From Hawksworthiomyces lignivorus (Eukaryota; Ascomycota; Sordariomycetes; Ophiostomatales; Ophiostomataceae), in the NCBI GenBank assembly GCA_002917075.1, contig NTMA01000055.1, positions 186,001-250,000 of the forward strand: a stretch of DNA of 64,000 nucleotides, in the 5' to 3' direction. This document shows, in pieces, positions 50,500-60,999 of the stretch. The notes beneath the pieces were generated by a model. That model made no database searches. It was not told the origin of the DNA and was given only the letters and a program-made list of their open reading frames with translations. The position numbers and the translations under genes are program-made. Every line of letters starts with the position of its first letter. Positions within the stretch are counted from its first letter, which is position 1.

Positions 50500-51811
50500 C
50501 TCGAGGTGCTGCGCCGCTACATGTACGGCTTGACGCCAAGGAAGACTGTGCCGAGCGATGCGCTGGACGTGTGTCGCACGTTCCCTAACGCTAAGCAGCA
50601 GGCCCTCTTGTTGGTCTCAGGTGGGCAGTACACCAGTGACGATCCGCTGCTGCCTGCCTGACACAGCAGATGCGGCAGACGATCATCTCGCTTGCCGGCT
50701 TATGTCGACGAGGGACAGCGTATCATGTTCCGCATGGCCTCCTAGGTGGAGAGCAGCAGACATCAAATTCCAGAGCTGGTGTTGATCGTAGGGTAGGTTT
50801 CTTCCTCCGGCAAATGTGTCGTCTCCGCATCCCTGTGCAACATGACGGCGCTTAATGAGTTCAGCTCTAAGTCGCCGTCTGCACGCTTTAGGTCGGCGGA
50901 TGCCCTTGCTAGATACTGTCGGCCAAGTAGAACTCAGCATATTCATCGACAGCAAACACACTCGCATTCGCAAGCTTCTCTCGAACCAAGGCTATTCGCC
51001 AGAGTGCTGTGTGCACGCGACGGCATCCGTAATCCATATGGCGGTCAGTCGCATTAAGGGTCGCAAGAGCGGCTGCCTAGAAGCCAAGACCATTCCCACA
51101 AAGATCCTGAATGTGTTCCTGCCAGTCGAGTAAGGCCATTCCCTTGAAAAGATCTTGTAGATGGCAATAGCTTGATATCGGCCTCTCCGTCTTCGACGCG
51201 TAGATAAAGAAGGCGCTCGGCAAGAAGTACTCAGCTGCCGCCGAGTTCTCGCCGCGTTTTGACACTCTGAATCACAAGTTTGGGAACCTCTTTGAATAGA
51301 CTCCCCAGGAAGAAGGCCTACACAAGCAAGGTGGAGATATCCCAACCAACCGACGCTGTTCTCCAGCCAGATGAAAACCTACCACAGGCAGTCGTGTATT
51401 GGGGGCCGCGCGGTGCTCTTCACCGACTGTATTCCCGGCTCCTTCACATTGCTCAATTCGTGAAGCTATCTTTCGGGCAACCACGGAAGCCTCAGCGTGA
51501 AAATCCCGCCACTCTCGAGCTGGAAAGCAACAGCTATGGACCAGATTATGCGGTTCTTCGACGTGTTCTGGCACGAGAGCGACGTGACCGACGCAGAACG
51601 GGAGGCGTACGACATCACGATCGGTGAAGAGGTGCGATTTCATGCCTTTGAATATCTCAGCCTCTTCGCATTCGAAGTGCGATGCCCACTCTGCTCTCGG
51701 TCTTTCCGTATCGCAGACTTCACGGGCAGAGTGCGGAATGCCACTCGTCCTCGGTGCACGGAATCATTTTCACCAAAACCTGGCTATTTTGACCAAGCAC
51801 CCTATGCCTAA
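50500..51811 (+). pseudogene. Probable frame-broken coding relic, family unknown
   Basis: A GC-richer island in which protein-like stretches on the plus strand follow one another in changing frames, each ended by a stop. Examples are a piece at 50509-50658 (LRRYMYGLTPRKTV...), one from about 50667 (QMRQTIISLAGLCRR), 50921-51130 (SIFIDSKHTRIRKLLSNQGY), 51204-51296 (IKKALGKKYSAAAEFSPRF), 51301-51500 (KKAYTSKVEISQPTDAVLQP) and 51536-51700 (AMDQIMRFFDVFWHESDV). Successive pieces point the same way, as in a decayed gene with several frameshifts and nonsense changes. No splice signals were found that would join them. I do not recognise the family. Chance open frames remain an alternative. Confidence 0.42.
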
Positions 51812-52636
51812 GCGGGCTTGGGCGCAGTTTCAAAAACGATCGGGGAGCCCGTGTCGGACCGGCAGCGAGGAGAAACAGAAAAATAATGCAAATTTGCACA
51901 GGCTGACAGCGGATCAGGGCGAAGCGAGCTCTTATGACTGGTGGCTCTGCCTCAGAAGGCACTACTAAACCCTGACTTTAAGGGCTGAAATCTGGGTCCC
52001 GTGGGGGGACGTTTTCTGACACCTCATTTTTGGAAATGCAGCTTTGTAACCTCAATGCGCCGGAGAAAGGCAACAGTGCAACCCCGTATTCTGGAGGCCA
52101 CTAGAATTTGCCGCGTGTTTTGGACTATCTAGGAAAAGAAGAACGAAAGATGAGCTTTCTCCGGTTTTTTGCCTGTTCCAGATAGCTTCGTAGCCAGTTG
52201 AGCTTGCAAGTCGAATGAGAAGAATCACAGGCGCTGAAACGCCAATTTTGAGGTCAACAAGATAACAGTAATTTCCGCGGAAGACACGCGATGATGCGCA
52301 TATTACTCGGTGCATTTTATCTTCGTTCTCTCTCCTCGGTGAATCCTATTTGGCACGTGAAGTGACTTGTCAATCACTACCAGAAAGAAGTGTCTCGTAA
52401 CGGCAACTGCTTAGTCGTTCCTGCTGTTCAACAACTAAGCCTTATCACGCAACGCTGAATTATGGTAACGCAATTAGCGCATTTACTTAATCTAGCCTTT
52501 GCCCTGTTATCATATCTTGGGTTGTTGCGCCGAATAGAAAATGCACGGGGGCGGCATCACATTTCCAGCTTTTTCTTGGGACGAAAGACATGCCTAGAAT
52601 GAGCATAACAGCGCAACCATACAACACCAAAAAGCC
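51812..52636. other. Upstream region of the Zn2Cys6 gene
   Basis: No gene is seen. Two ATGs at 52590 and 52599, in other frames than the Zn2Cys6 start at 52637, would be upstream starts if they are transcribed. Confidence 0.4.
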
Positions 52637-55369
52637 ATGTCGCAGTCTGGGCTTGTACCACCCACAAGAGCCTCATCCGCACTGCCGGACGCACCACCAA
52701 TGCAGCGCACTCACTTGCGGGTCTCTCAGCGACCACCCACGGCATGCAGAGGTTAGCCGCTTTTTTTTTGGTCTTAATGCCATGTTCATACCCCGTATTG
52801 GTTCTTATAGTTGATGACGTGCTGCCTTCTTATCTGTACCTTTTGCTGAAACCATTCTAGAATGCTCCCAGCGCAAAGTCCGCTGTGATAAACAGACGCC
52901 CTGTGGGCGGTGCGTCCGTTTGTCTCGGAGGTGCACCCGGGAGGTGGTCCGTATTACGAAATCGCTCTCGCAGCACCGCGACGAAATTCAATTTCTTCGT
53001 GCGCTCCGGGCCCGGCTTCTCACCTCCACTGAAAATCATGATGTCCGCCAAGAGGCCATCGCTGACATCGATGCTCGGATTCTGCTTTTGGAACACGGGA
53101 AGGTCGTCGGCTTGACGCCGGAGGCTGAGCAGGGACTCGAGGAGCAAGGAACGCGGACGCAGAGCCCTGTCACCACCGTAGAAGATGACGACTCAAGAAC
53201 CTACGGTTCTGTTGGTGTTGTCTCGAGCTCTCCCAGCCCTGTCGCATCTACGACGTCGATGGCCTCGCAGATCCCTTCTGTCGTTCCATATGGACACGGT
53301 GCACCGCAGTTCTCGAGCGGCCAGCAACTTCAGACTATTGCAAGCAATTCGGGTTGGCAGCCATCAAGAGGACCTTTCGATGTAGATGCCAGCCAGGAAG
53401 CTACTTCTAGCAACAGCAAAGCGTCCATCTTGACCGGGTTTGAGTTCCTCGCCTGGGGCCGCTACAGCCAGGCATGCTATCCGCACCGCCGCTGCAACTG
53501 CTATCAGAACCGCAGATATTCTGAACTCGTCTCCATCAACAGCGATGCGAACTGGCTAGGCAGGCAGTCTTTGCCAGCATCTCTCTACGGCGACGAAGAC
53601 GCGCTGCTGCCGCCGGACGTCGCCAGCAAAGTCATTCAGTTCCACATGGACTACCTTCGCTGGCACCACAACGCATTCCACGGCCCAACTTTCCTCGACA
53701 GGTGCCAGCAGTTCTGGCACACCGGCACCGTTGACCACCCGCTGTGGCTGGCTCTGTACTTTGCCGTCTGCAGCGTGTCGCTATGGACGCTGCTGAACAA
53801 TGAGCCGCATCGGGCCGCTGTCATGGCTGACTACGCCTTTGACGAGTCCCTCGTCGAGCGCCAGTTCCAGGCCATGGTCAACGTCCTGTACCGCGAAAAT
53901 TTTCTCGAGAACCTGTCGCTCTACGCCGTGCAGGCCATCGTAATCTCGACGCGCATCGCGCATAATCTTGACCGTACGGACCTGAACGCCATCCTGGTCG
54001 GCGCTGCCGTCCGCATTGCCCATTGCTTAGGCCTGCACAAGATAGCGGATCCGCCCCTACTCCCCGCTGCCGCTGCCCACAGTGGAAGTTTGGCCAACAC
54101 AGGTTCCGATGTCAACATAGACTGGCATGAGCGCATAGAACTCGAGACGGGAAAACGTGTTTGGCTGCAGCTTGTCATACAAGATCATTTTCAAATTCCA
54201 TACACAGACACCTACGGTACAAACACTCTTCTCGATCCTGTTGCGTTGCTGCGTCGGGCCAACTAACGTACTTACTCATATTGGTAGTGATACATCCATC
54301 ACAGTACATTACCCCTTTGCCCAAGAACTGTAACGACTTCGACATGATCGAGCGGAGCTCCGACGTCGCCACCAATTCATCCTATGTGCGTATGCTGGGC
54401 AAGACGGCTTCCTTGATCCCTCCCTTGCTAGATGGCCTAGGCCCAATGAAGACACGCAAATCGCCAACAGAAGCCTACCAACATATCCTCTCATGTGACC
54501 GCGTCATGCGTGCTCACGTCTCCAAGATCCCAGAGTTCCTGCTGCGCGAAGAGGCCGCTGCCGCGGCGAACGCCGCCGCACAGGGCGGTCCGCCGCCCCA
54601 CAAGCCCATGCCGCTGGCCTGGCTCCCGCTGGCCCGGCGCACGCTGGCCATCAGCGCCGCCGAGAAGGTCATCATGATCCACCGGCCGGTGTTGTTCGAG
54701 TCGTTTCAGAGCGGGCCGGCCTTTCTGCCGACGCGCACCATCTGCGTCGCTGCCGCCACCACGATCCTGCGTGAGCACGAGCAGGCCACGGCCGCACAGA
54801 CCATCTCCATCTGGACGCACTCGGCCTTTTGCGTCACCGCTGCCGTCATCGTCGGACTCGAGCTGTTCCACCGCACCGACCACACCGACCGCACCGCCCA
54901 CAACCAGCGCCAGATGATGGCCCGCGCCGCCGACCGCCTACGCAACCGGCGCGCCGACGCCATCGCCCAGCGCGGCGCCTTGCTCATCGATACCATGTTG
55001 GCCGCCGAAGAGGACCTGGTGCTGCGCATGATGCGCACTGCGCGCCGCGCGCCTTCGGGCTCCTCCGTCGAAGCCCACCAGCAAGCTATCATCAATGAGA
55101 TGATTGGCAGCCACGAGATCATGGCCCGCTTCCTCGCCATCGCGCCGCCAAAATCCGACAGCTGCTCCTCTACGTCCGGCAACACGCCGCTGGCCGGCCA
55201 GGGCATAGACATATCTCCGCGCGGCAACATTGCGACTCTCTCTACAACGCCCCAGGTCGACGCCGCGGGCATGGGCGTTCTGCTGCCGCCTATGGACATG
55301 GACTCGGCCCAAGACTTCAATGCCTGGTTTAATAATGTGTTTGCGCCAGTGTATGACCCGATGCTGTAG
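52637..55369 (+). CDS. Zn2Cys6 fungal transcription factor
   Basis: Three exons, 52637-52751, 52861-54216 and 54288-55369, encode 850 residues. The first intron splits the zinc cluster. Joining restores a complete C37-x2-C40-x6-C47-x5-C53-x2-C56-x6-C63 (ACRECSQRKVRCDKQTPCGRC), which fixes both splice sites. The second intron starts GTACAA, has CTAAC and ends GGTAG; it joins FQIPYTDTY to VIHPSQY. A helical linker (residues 70-115) follows the cluster. The fungal-specific regulatory domain covers about residues 200-560, with FHMDYLRWHHNAFHGPTF and AVRIAHCLGLH. The C-terminus is Met/Asp-rich and may activate. The gene faces an MFS transporter 183 bp downstream and is the likely local regulator of the three genes to its right; that is inference. 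Confidence 0.92.
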
Positions 55370-55552
55370 GGTTCCTTTTGATTAAATAGCTATTTTATTT
55401 AGGTTTGTTTTGTGATATCCACTTGATGATTGTGTTTAGTAGTCTCAAAAAAAATTAATAGTTCATAATCATCCTGACGCTGTCTATGAGAAAACTATAT
55501 GACATGCTGTTTTCCTTTCCCCCTACGGCAGCACAGTTGTATAATGGATTCA
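55370..55552. other. Convergent intergenic region
   Basis: 183 bp between two converging stop codons. AT-rich, with nothing further visible. Confidence 0.5.
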
Positions 55553-57979
55553 TTAATAATTGAAAAGCTTCACGACTGGCCCGCTTGGCGCGCTGACATC
55601 GCCACCGTGCTTGTCTTTCTCATTAAGGTTGCTCTTAATGCTCGTATCCACAACGATGCTGTTACCGCCTGCCGTTTTCTTGATTCGAGCGTTAGCAGAT
55701 GCGTACAGGACGAGCAGAAGAATGACAACCGCCACAGAAAATGACATGAAAGCCACGGAAATGATCCATCCGCGGTGATAGTACGGAAGGTCGTCCGAGC
55801 GGAACAGCTGGCCGCCGATGATGCCTGCACAATTGGCAGCCATGATGAACATTGCCTGAGAAAGTTAGTCTTTTGCCACGGATGCCAACTGCGTGGAAAT
55901 ACCGAGAGGGGTTTAAGACACACCATCCTGATGGACCGGTCGGCCGGCGAGTTGGCATTGATAGCAATCCATGAGCCATTCACGGCGTCTATTCAACACA
56001 TTAGTCTGGTTTGCTTGTTATTTTGGAGAGAAGGTTTAGAATAGGTGTGAACGTACGCCACCAGCTGCAAGTCGCGCTGGCCAGGGTCAACATAGCGTAC
56101 TTGAGACCCTTGCCAGAATCATCAGGCAGACACTTGTACACCAGGGTGAAGACAAATTCGATCACCACCATGATCAGCACAAGGTAGCCACGACGGCCCC
56201 ATTTATCACTGCGTAAAAATCAATTAGTTTCTAAACCAAAAGATGTAGCACAATAAGGAATAAAAGCAAGAATAGAAATCCTTACGCAATGAACCCGCCG
56301 ATGACGACCAGGCTGACAGAAATCCATTGCCCGACGCTCGTCATGGCATTGGAATTAAGCGGAGTGTAGCCGAATGAAGACACGATGGTCGGTGCGTACG
56401 ACCACAGAGCTGTTGAAGGCGCCAGACCAACTGTCGTGAGTGAGATGTGCAGCCAGAGCTTGAAACTTTTGATCTACACAGAAAAAAAAAGTTAGCGACC
56501 CTGGCAACCCAAGGAGGCGAGAGGCATTGCAAAGAGAGAAGCATACCGTGTCCAACACATCAGAAAGCGTAATCTTCCGCTGGAGAGTAGTCGTTGACGG
56601 GTCGTCGAGCGATTTGCGCTGGCGCAGGATCATCAGCTCTCGGTCGCTGAAGTAACTCACGCCGGCAAACGATACAGGTTTGTTCGGCAAGCCGGGGAAG
56701 AGCGTAACGAATACAACGCCGGTCAGAATCGTGAAGATTCCTTCAAGCTAGATGAAGAAAGAATTAGTTAGTATACATTTCATTGAAGTGACAGGATAAA
56801 GAGAAAAGGATAAGGATAAAGAGAAAAGGATAAGGATAAAGAGAAAAGGATAAGGATAAAGAGAAAAGGATAAGGATAAAGAGAAAAGGATAAGGATAAA
56901 GAGAAAAGGATAAGGATAAAGAGAAAAAAAAATATCTAAGCGAGGTGCAAACTTACGATAAAGAGCCATTGCCAGCCAGCTAATCCAGCAACGCCGCGCA
57001 TGTGAAGGCTGTACATTCGTTAATATGCTTCCTATATAAATTATGCCGAGCTTTGAAGTTTGTATCCATAACATCATACGCACATTCCATACGCAAGAAG
57101 CCCACCGGCCGCCGTGGCAACACCGTTTCCGAGAAAGAAGAAGGCATAGCGTCGACTGAGCTCATGGCCACGATACCACTGAGAGATCGTAAACAGACTA
57201 CCGGGAATGAAGCCAGACTCGCAAAGTCTAAGCAATCACAAAGTTATTAATATTGCGGAATACTATGAAAAGAGTGTTCAAATATGAAGAGACGTACCCA
57301 AGCAACAGACGGGTGGACAAGAAGCCTCCGAGCCCATGTTGGAAAGCTTGGAAGGTGGCCACCAAGCCCCACGCGAACACTTGCACACCAATCCATGCCT
57401 TAGGCCCAACACGGTATAGAACGAGGTTGCTAGGAATCTAAGTAGAAGAGCATTAATACCATTGTTCACCTATTTACTAGGTTTCAAGGCATAGACAGAC
57501 TTCAAGAAGCACGATGCCAGCATTTAATAGCTGGGTGCCGACGTTGAACTGGTTCTGAGTGATCCCAACATTAACCAGAAATTTGTCCGTCAGAGCATTG
57601 CCCCTTTTGTATCACGATTGTTAGCTTGTAGACATCGAGACGTGCAGTCGATCGGGAGATCGACGCTTACATGTTGGCGCGGTCTAGTTGTAGGGCAAAG
57701 AAGACGAGGATCAGAATTGGCATCACGATGAAGTCAATCCTACCCAACAAGGCATTAGTTAGCAATCGATATGTAGCTACTTGGTAAGACTAATAAAAAC
57801 GAGAAACATATTACGTACTTGCGCACTAGGTTCTTTTCTTCTTCGGCTGACCAGGTCTGCGTCCACCCGCTCTCGCTCTCTGGAGCACTGGACGTCAAGC
57901 CATGTGGCATCTTCTCCTCATCTGCCACCGTAGACAGGACGCCTTTGGCCAAGTCGGAGTTGGGCACAGACACTGCCAT
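55553..57979 (-). CDS. MFS transporter, Dal5/anion:cation symporter type
   Basis: Eleven exons: 57979-57819, 57739-57671, 57603-57501, 57437-57298, 57227-57084, 57008-56957, 56747-56547, 56473-56286, 56208-56057, 55988-55924 and 55855-55553, giving 525 residues. Every junction keeps frame and family sequence. The N-terminus is cytosolic to about residue 53. The first span leads to ALQLDRANMGNA, the typical Dal5/Tna1 loop. Later marks are NVGTQLLNAGIVLLEIPSNL, WYRGHELSRRYAFFFLGN and GLAGWQWLFILEGIFT, then a central loop near residues 240-280 and a second six-span half. Ten introns are 63-79 nt except intron 6, which is 209 nt because of a minisatellite. The ACS family imports organic anions such as allantoate, nicotinate and vitamins. 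Substrate unknown; it shares a promoter with the arylsulfotransferase gene. Confidence 0.9.
56793..56927. repeat. 20-bp minisatellite inside an MFS intron
   Basis: Six perfect tandem copies of GAGAAAAGGATAAGGATAAA fill 56801-56920, with partial units on either side (56793-56800 and 56921-56927). It lies wholly inside intron 6 (56748-56956) of the transporter gene. In the sense of transcription it is pyrimidine-rich. Removing the 135 bp would leave a 74-nt intron, the normal size for this gene. Confidence 0.95.
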
Positions 57980-58853
57980 ACTAGACTGCTCTGTGGTTTT
58001 TCTTGTTGATTTGCTGGTGATGTTGTATACTTCTTTATACTTCTTAGCAGGCACAGGGATGTCACGACAATGTCTAGAATTTTTTTTTGACAAGAAAAAG
58101 CCCTTGCTTTCACGTTTGGCAAGTCACCAGATGGAATGTCTGTTGGGACTTTGTAGATTCATATAGACTGAGATATCTAGGGGAACACATAATGGACGAA
58201 ATCTCACCTAGCGATTGCACCATCCGCGCTTTTTTCTTCTTTCTGGAGATGCGATAGGAACTGTCCTACCATGGGATGTTAGGCGCTACATGTTGAGCCC
58301 GATTTCCTTGCATTTTTGCGTTCATCAGCTCAAGAAATGCACTCTTCTGTCTGTCACATTGGGGGCTGGTGTGATTAGGGAGAGGGTGGTAGTGGACGGG
58401 ACGGATCGGTGGAGACCAGTAGGCCATCTTCAAATCTCGGGCGAGTTTCTCTCTTGTCCGTAGCATCACCATTAATACCTCTTGGGCTCAACCATTTGAC
58501 TTACACATACAATGATGATATCTATTCAATTGATTTCGCAATCTGATAGTTTTTATCGTGGCTTCGCGAGTCTCCGATTTCCGTTGATTTTGTTTTCTGA
58601 TGCTTCAAGCTGTGGTATCTCGTCTCTCTTTTCTGCATTCGTAGAACAAATTCCGATTTTTGCCTGAACATGTTAAGAGACGGTTGAAAGAAACAAAGAC
58701 ATAAACGCATTCCTAGAGCCCACAACACAGTCCTTGTAGTCTTCATATTTTTCAATACCTTGCCTTTTGAAGTATCAAAAACTACGCCTCATTCTTTTGT
58801 TTCAAAATTACCTGCCCAAAACAAGTTCCTCACCAAGGTCTCGAAACGCTGCT
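57980..58853. promoter_or_regulatory. Divergent promoter, MFS transporter / arylsulfotransferase
   Basis: 874 bp between two divergent start codons, so both genes must be driven from here. Three CGG triplets in direct orientation with 2-bp spacers lie at 58397-58409 (CGGGACGGATCGG), a plausible site for a Zn2Cys6 protein such as the one encoded at 52637. No TATA box is obvious. Confidence 0.5.
58397..58409 (+). promoter_or_regulatory. Triple CGG direct repeat
   Basis: CGG at 58397, 58402 and 58407, exactly 5 bp apart, 445 bp before the arylsulfotransferase ATG and 418 bp before the transporter ATG. Zn2Cys6 proteins bind CGG triplets; the link to the neighbouring regulator is inferred. Confidence 0.35.
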
Positions 58854-60698
58854 ATGAGAAAGCTGTCTCTTCTCGCCCTAAGCGGCGCCTTCTTCTCTAT
58901 TGGCCAGGCAGACGGAACTTATCGCACACGACCAGATCTCTCTCCACCTCATCTGAATATCACAATCCCCTGCAGTGAAGGCTCGTGTGAAAAAGGCTAC
59001 CTATTCATCTCCCCTTTCACGACCTATGGCGAGCCAGACGACCGCGTCTCGTTTCAAGCGGCTCCCTACATCTTGACGGATTCCGGTGATCTTGTCTGGT
59101 CTGGGTTTGGCTACTATGCAGGCTGGACTTGCAACCTGCAAGTCGCGCGGTACCAGGGCCGCGACGTATTGTTTTCTTTTGAGGGAAACCACAACGGTCT
59201 CCACGGGCATGGCCACGGGCATCACGCTCTCCTTAGCTCTCACTACGATGTTGTGCGAGTGCTGCGAGCCGGTGGCAATCTGGTGTCTGACAAGCACGAG
59301 TTCATTATCATTGATGAGAAGACTGCATTGATCCAAATATACCACCCGCTGCAGCGCAATCTAGCTGCATATGGTGGAGAGGCGGACCAGACGTGGGTTG
59401 TTGACGCCCGCTTTCAAGGCAAGGCTCATGCCAGTAACTAAGTGTTCCCAATTTCAAGACCATATATTTACTAACACTCAACTGCATTACAGAGCTCGAC
59501 GTTGCGACAGGCAAGGTCCTCTTCGAGTGGCACAGTTTAGATCATGTCTCACCTGATGGTAAGAAAATTTCACACCTTAATGACTGCTATTTCACCCTTG
59601 TTGACATTTTAAGAATCTGCATTGCCTCTCCCCAAAGGGCTTGCTGGTGTCGGGCGCAGCAGTGCCACTGCATGGGACTACTTCCATATCAACTCACTCA
59701 CCAAGGGCCGCGACGGCCACTACCTGGTATCCGCTCGCCACGCCTCGACCATCTACAAGATTAATAGTACAGACGGGTCGGTGATATGGCAGCTGGGTGG
59801 TAGTCACAGCAACTTTGCAATTGGAGAGGGCGTGCGCTTCGGTTTTCAGCACCATGCGCGCTTCTTTGTGGAGGGCGACCGAGACGCTAACGAGAATGAT
59901 ATTATCTCGCTGTTCGACAACTCTGTGTACGGATCCGAGTCAGCCGGCAACGGTCACGAAATCCGCATCAACCCTTACTCTCGGGGAAAATACATCGAGC
60001 TCAACCACACAGCCAAGACGGCCACCCTATTCCGTGCTCTGGAGCCGCCGTCCGTTGCGCTTGGTGGCAGTGACCAACCCATCTTGACCCGCTCGCAAGG
60101 CTCCCAGCAGACGCTGCCCGGCGGCGGCGACTTTATCAACTGGGGCTCTGAGGGCCAGATTACCGAGTACGATGCGGCTGGAAATCCAGTATTCCATGCT
60201 TTCTTGGGTCGAGGATTTCTGCGAGAGCGCCTACAGAACTATCGCGCCTTCCGGTACAATTGGACAGGAATTTCGCCCGAGACACCAGCCGTCTTTGCAG
60301 AGGAGGCATCCATCAGTGGTGACGGTGTAGGTGCATCTGGCGCTGTACGTTTGTTTGTAAGCTGGAATGGTGACACTGTGACAAAGACTTGGCGATTCAC
60401 ATGGGTGGAAGAGACTACAGTAGGCAGTGCAGAGAGCAAGACAACCCAGAAAGCCAGGCGGGAAAAATTAGTTCCGCGTCGCGGATTCGAGACCTCAGCA
60501 AGGATATATCGACCCAGAGATGTGCGCATTTCCTCTATCAGGGCCGAGGCGCTTGATGAGGGTGGTCGTGTTCTCGGCATTTCTTCTTTCATCGACGTAC
60601 AGCAGGCGTTGACCAAACAAGTGGTACCAAAGGTAGAGGTGCCAGATATCGTATCAGGCCAGAAGATATTAGAGAGTGATTTAACTTTTGAGTTATAA
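58854..60698 (+). CDS. Secreted arylsulfotransferase-family protein
   Basis: Three exons, 58854-59418, 59493-59558 and 59614-60698, encode 571 residues. The ATG at 58854 starts a signal peptide (MRKLSLLALSGAFFSIGQA); the upstream in-frame reading begins at TTG. Intron 1 appears to be a GC-AG intron (AAG|GCAAGG, TACTAAC branch, TACAG): it joins RFQ to ELDVATGKVLFEWHS, the family sequence. Intron 2 is GTAAGA...TTAAG. The protein has the beta-propeller blocks of the fungal Arylsulfotran_2 group: YVLTD-like APYILTDSGDLVWSG, WDYFHINSLTKGRDGHYLVS, RHASTIYKI, IWQLGG and FGFQHHARF. Histidines in HINS and QHHAR are the likely active-site region. Bacterial relatives move sulfate from phenolic esters without PAPS; fungal members are largely uncharacterised. 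It is probably extracellular, with several NxS/T sites. Confidence 0.88.
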
Positions 60699-60999
60699 GA
60701 GGCAAAAGAATACTGTATTATCTTAAAGAAATTGTGTTGTATATCTAATAAATTATTTCTCTTTCATCTTTTAAGAATGTTTAATTCTTGCGAGCAGGAT
60801 CATCGACAAAGAAATCTGGGGTGTCTTGAGAATATTGCTTTTCGAACTATGTGAAGCTGATGATTTTGAAATGACAAAGTACCTGATGCAACTAAATAAT
60901 ACCACACTATGCATTTGATCGAAATATGACAAGGGAAATTTTCATGATGAAGTAAATGTTATGCAAAAATTCCAAAGATGCCTTTGACGCTTCGACTTT
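60699..60999. other. Convergent intergenic region
   Basis: 301 bp of AT-rich sequence between two converging genes. Apart from the AATAAA, nothing is seen. Confidence 0.5.
60747..60752 (+). terminator. Possible polyadenylation signal of the arylsulfotransferase gene
   Basis: AATAAA lies about 50 bp after the stop codon in an AT-rich context. The cleavage site is not known. Confidence 0.4.
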
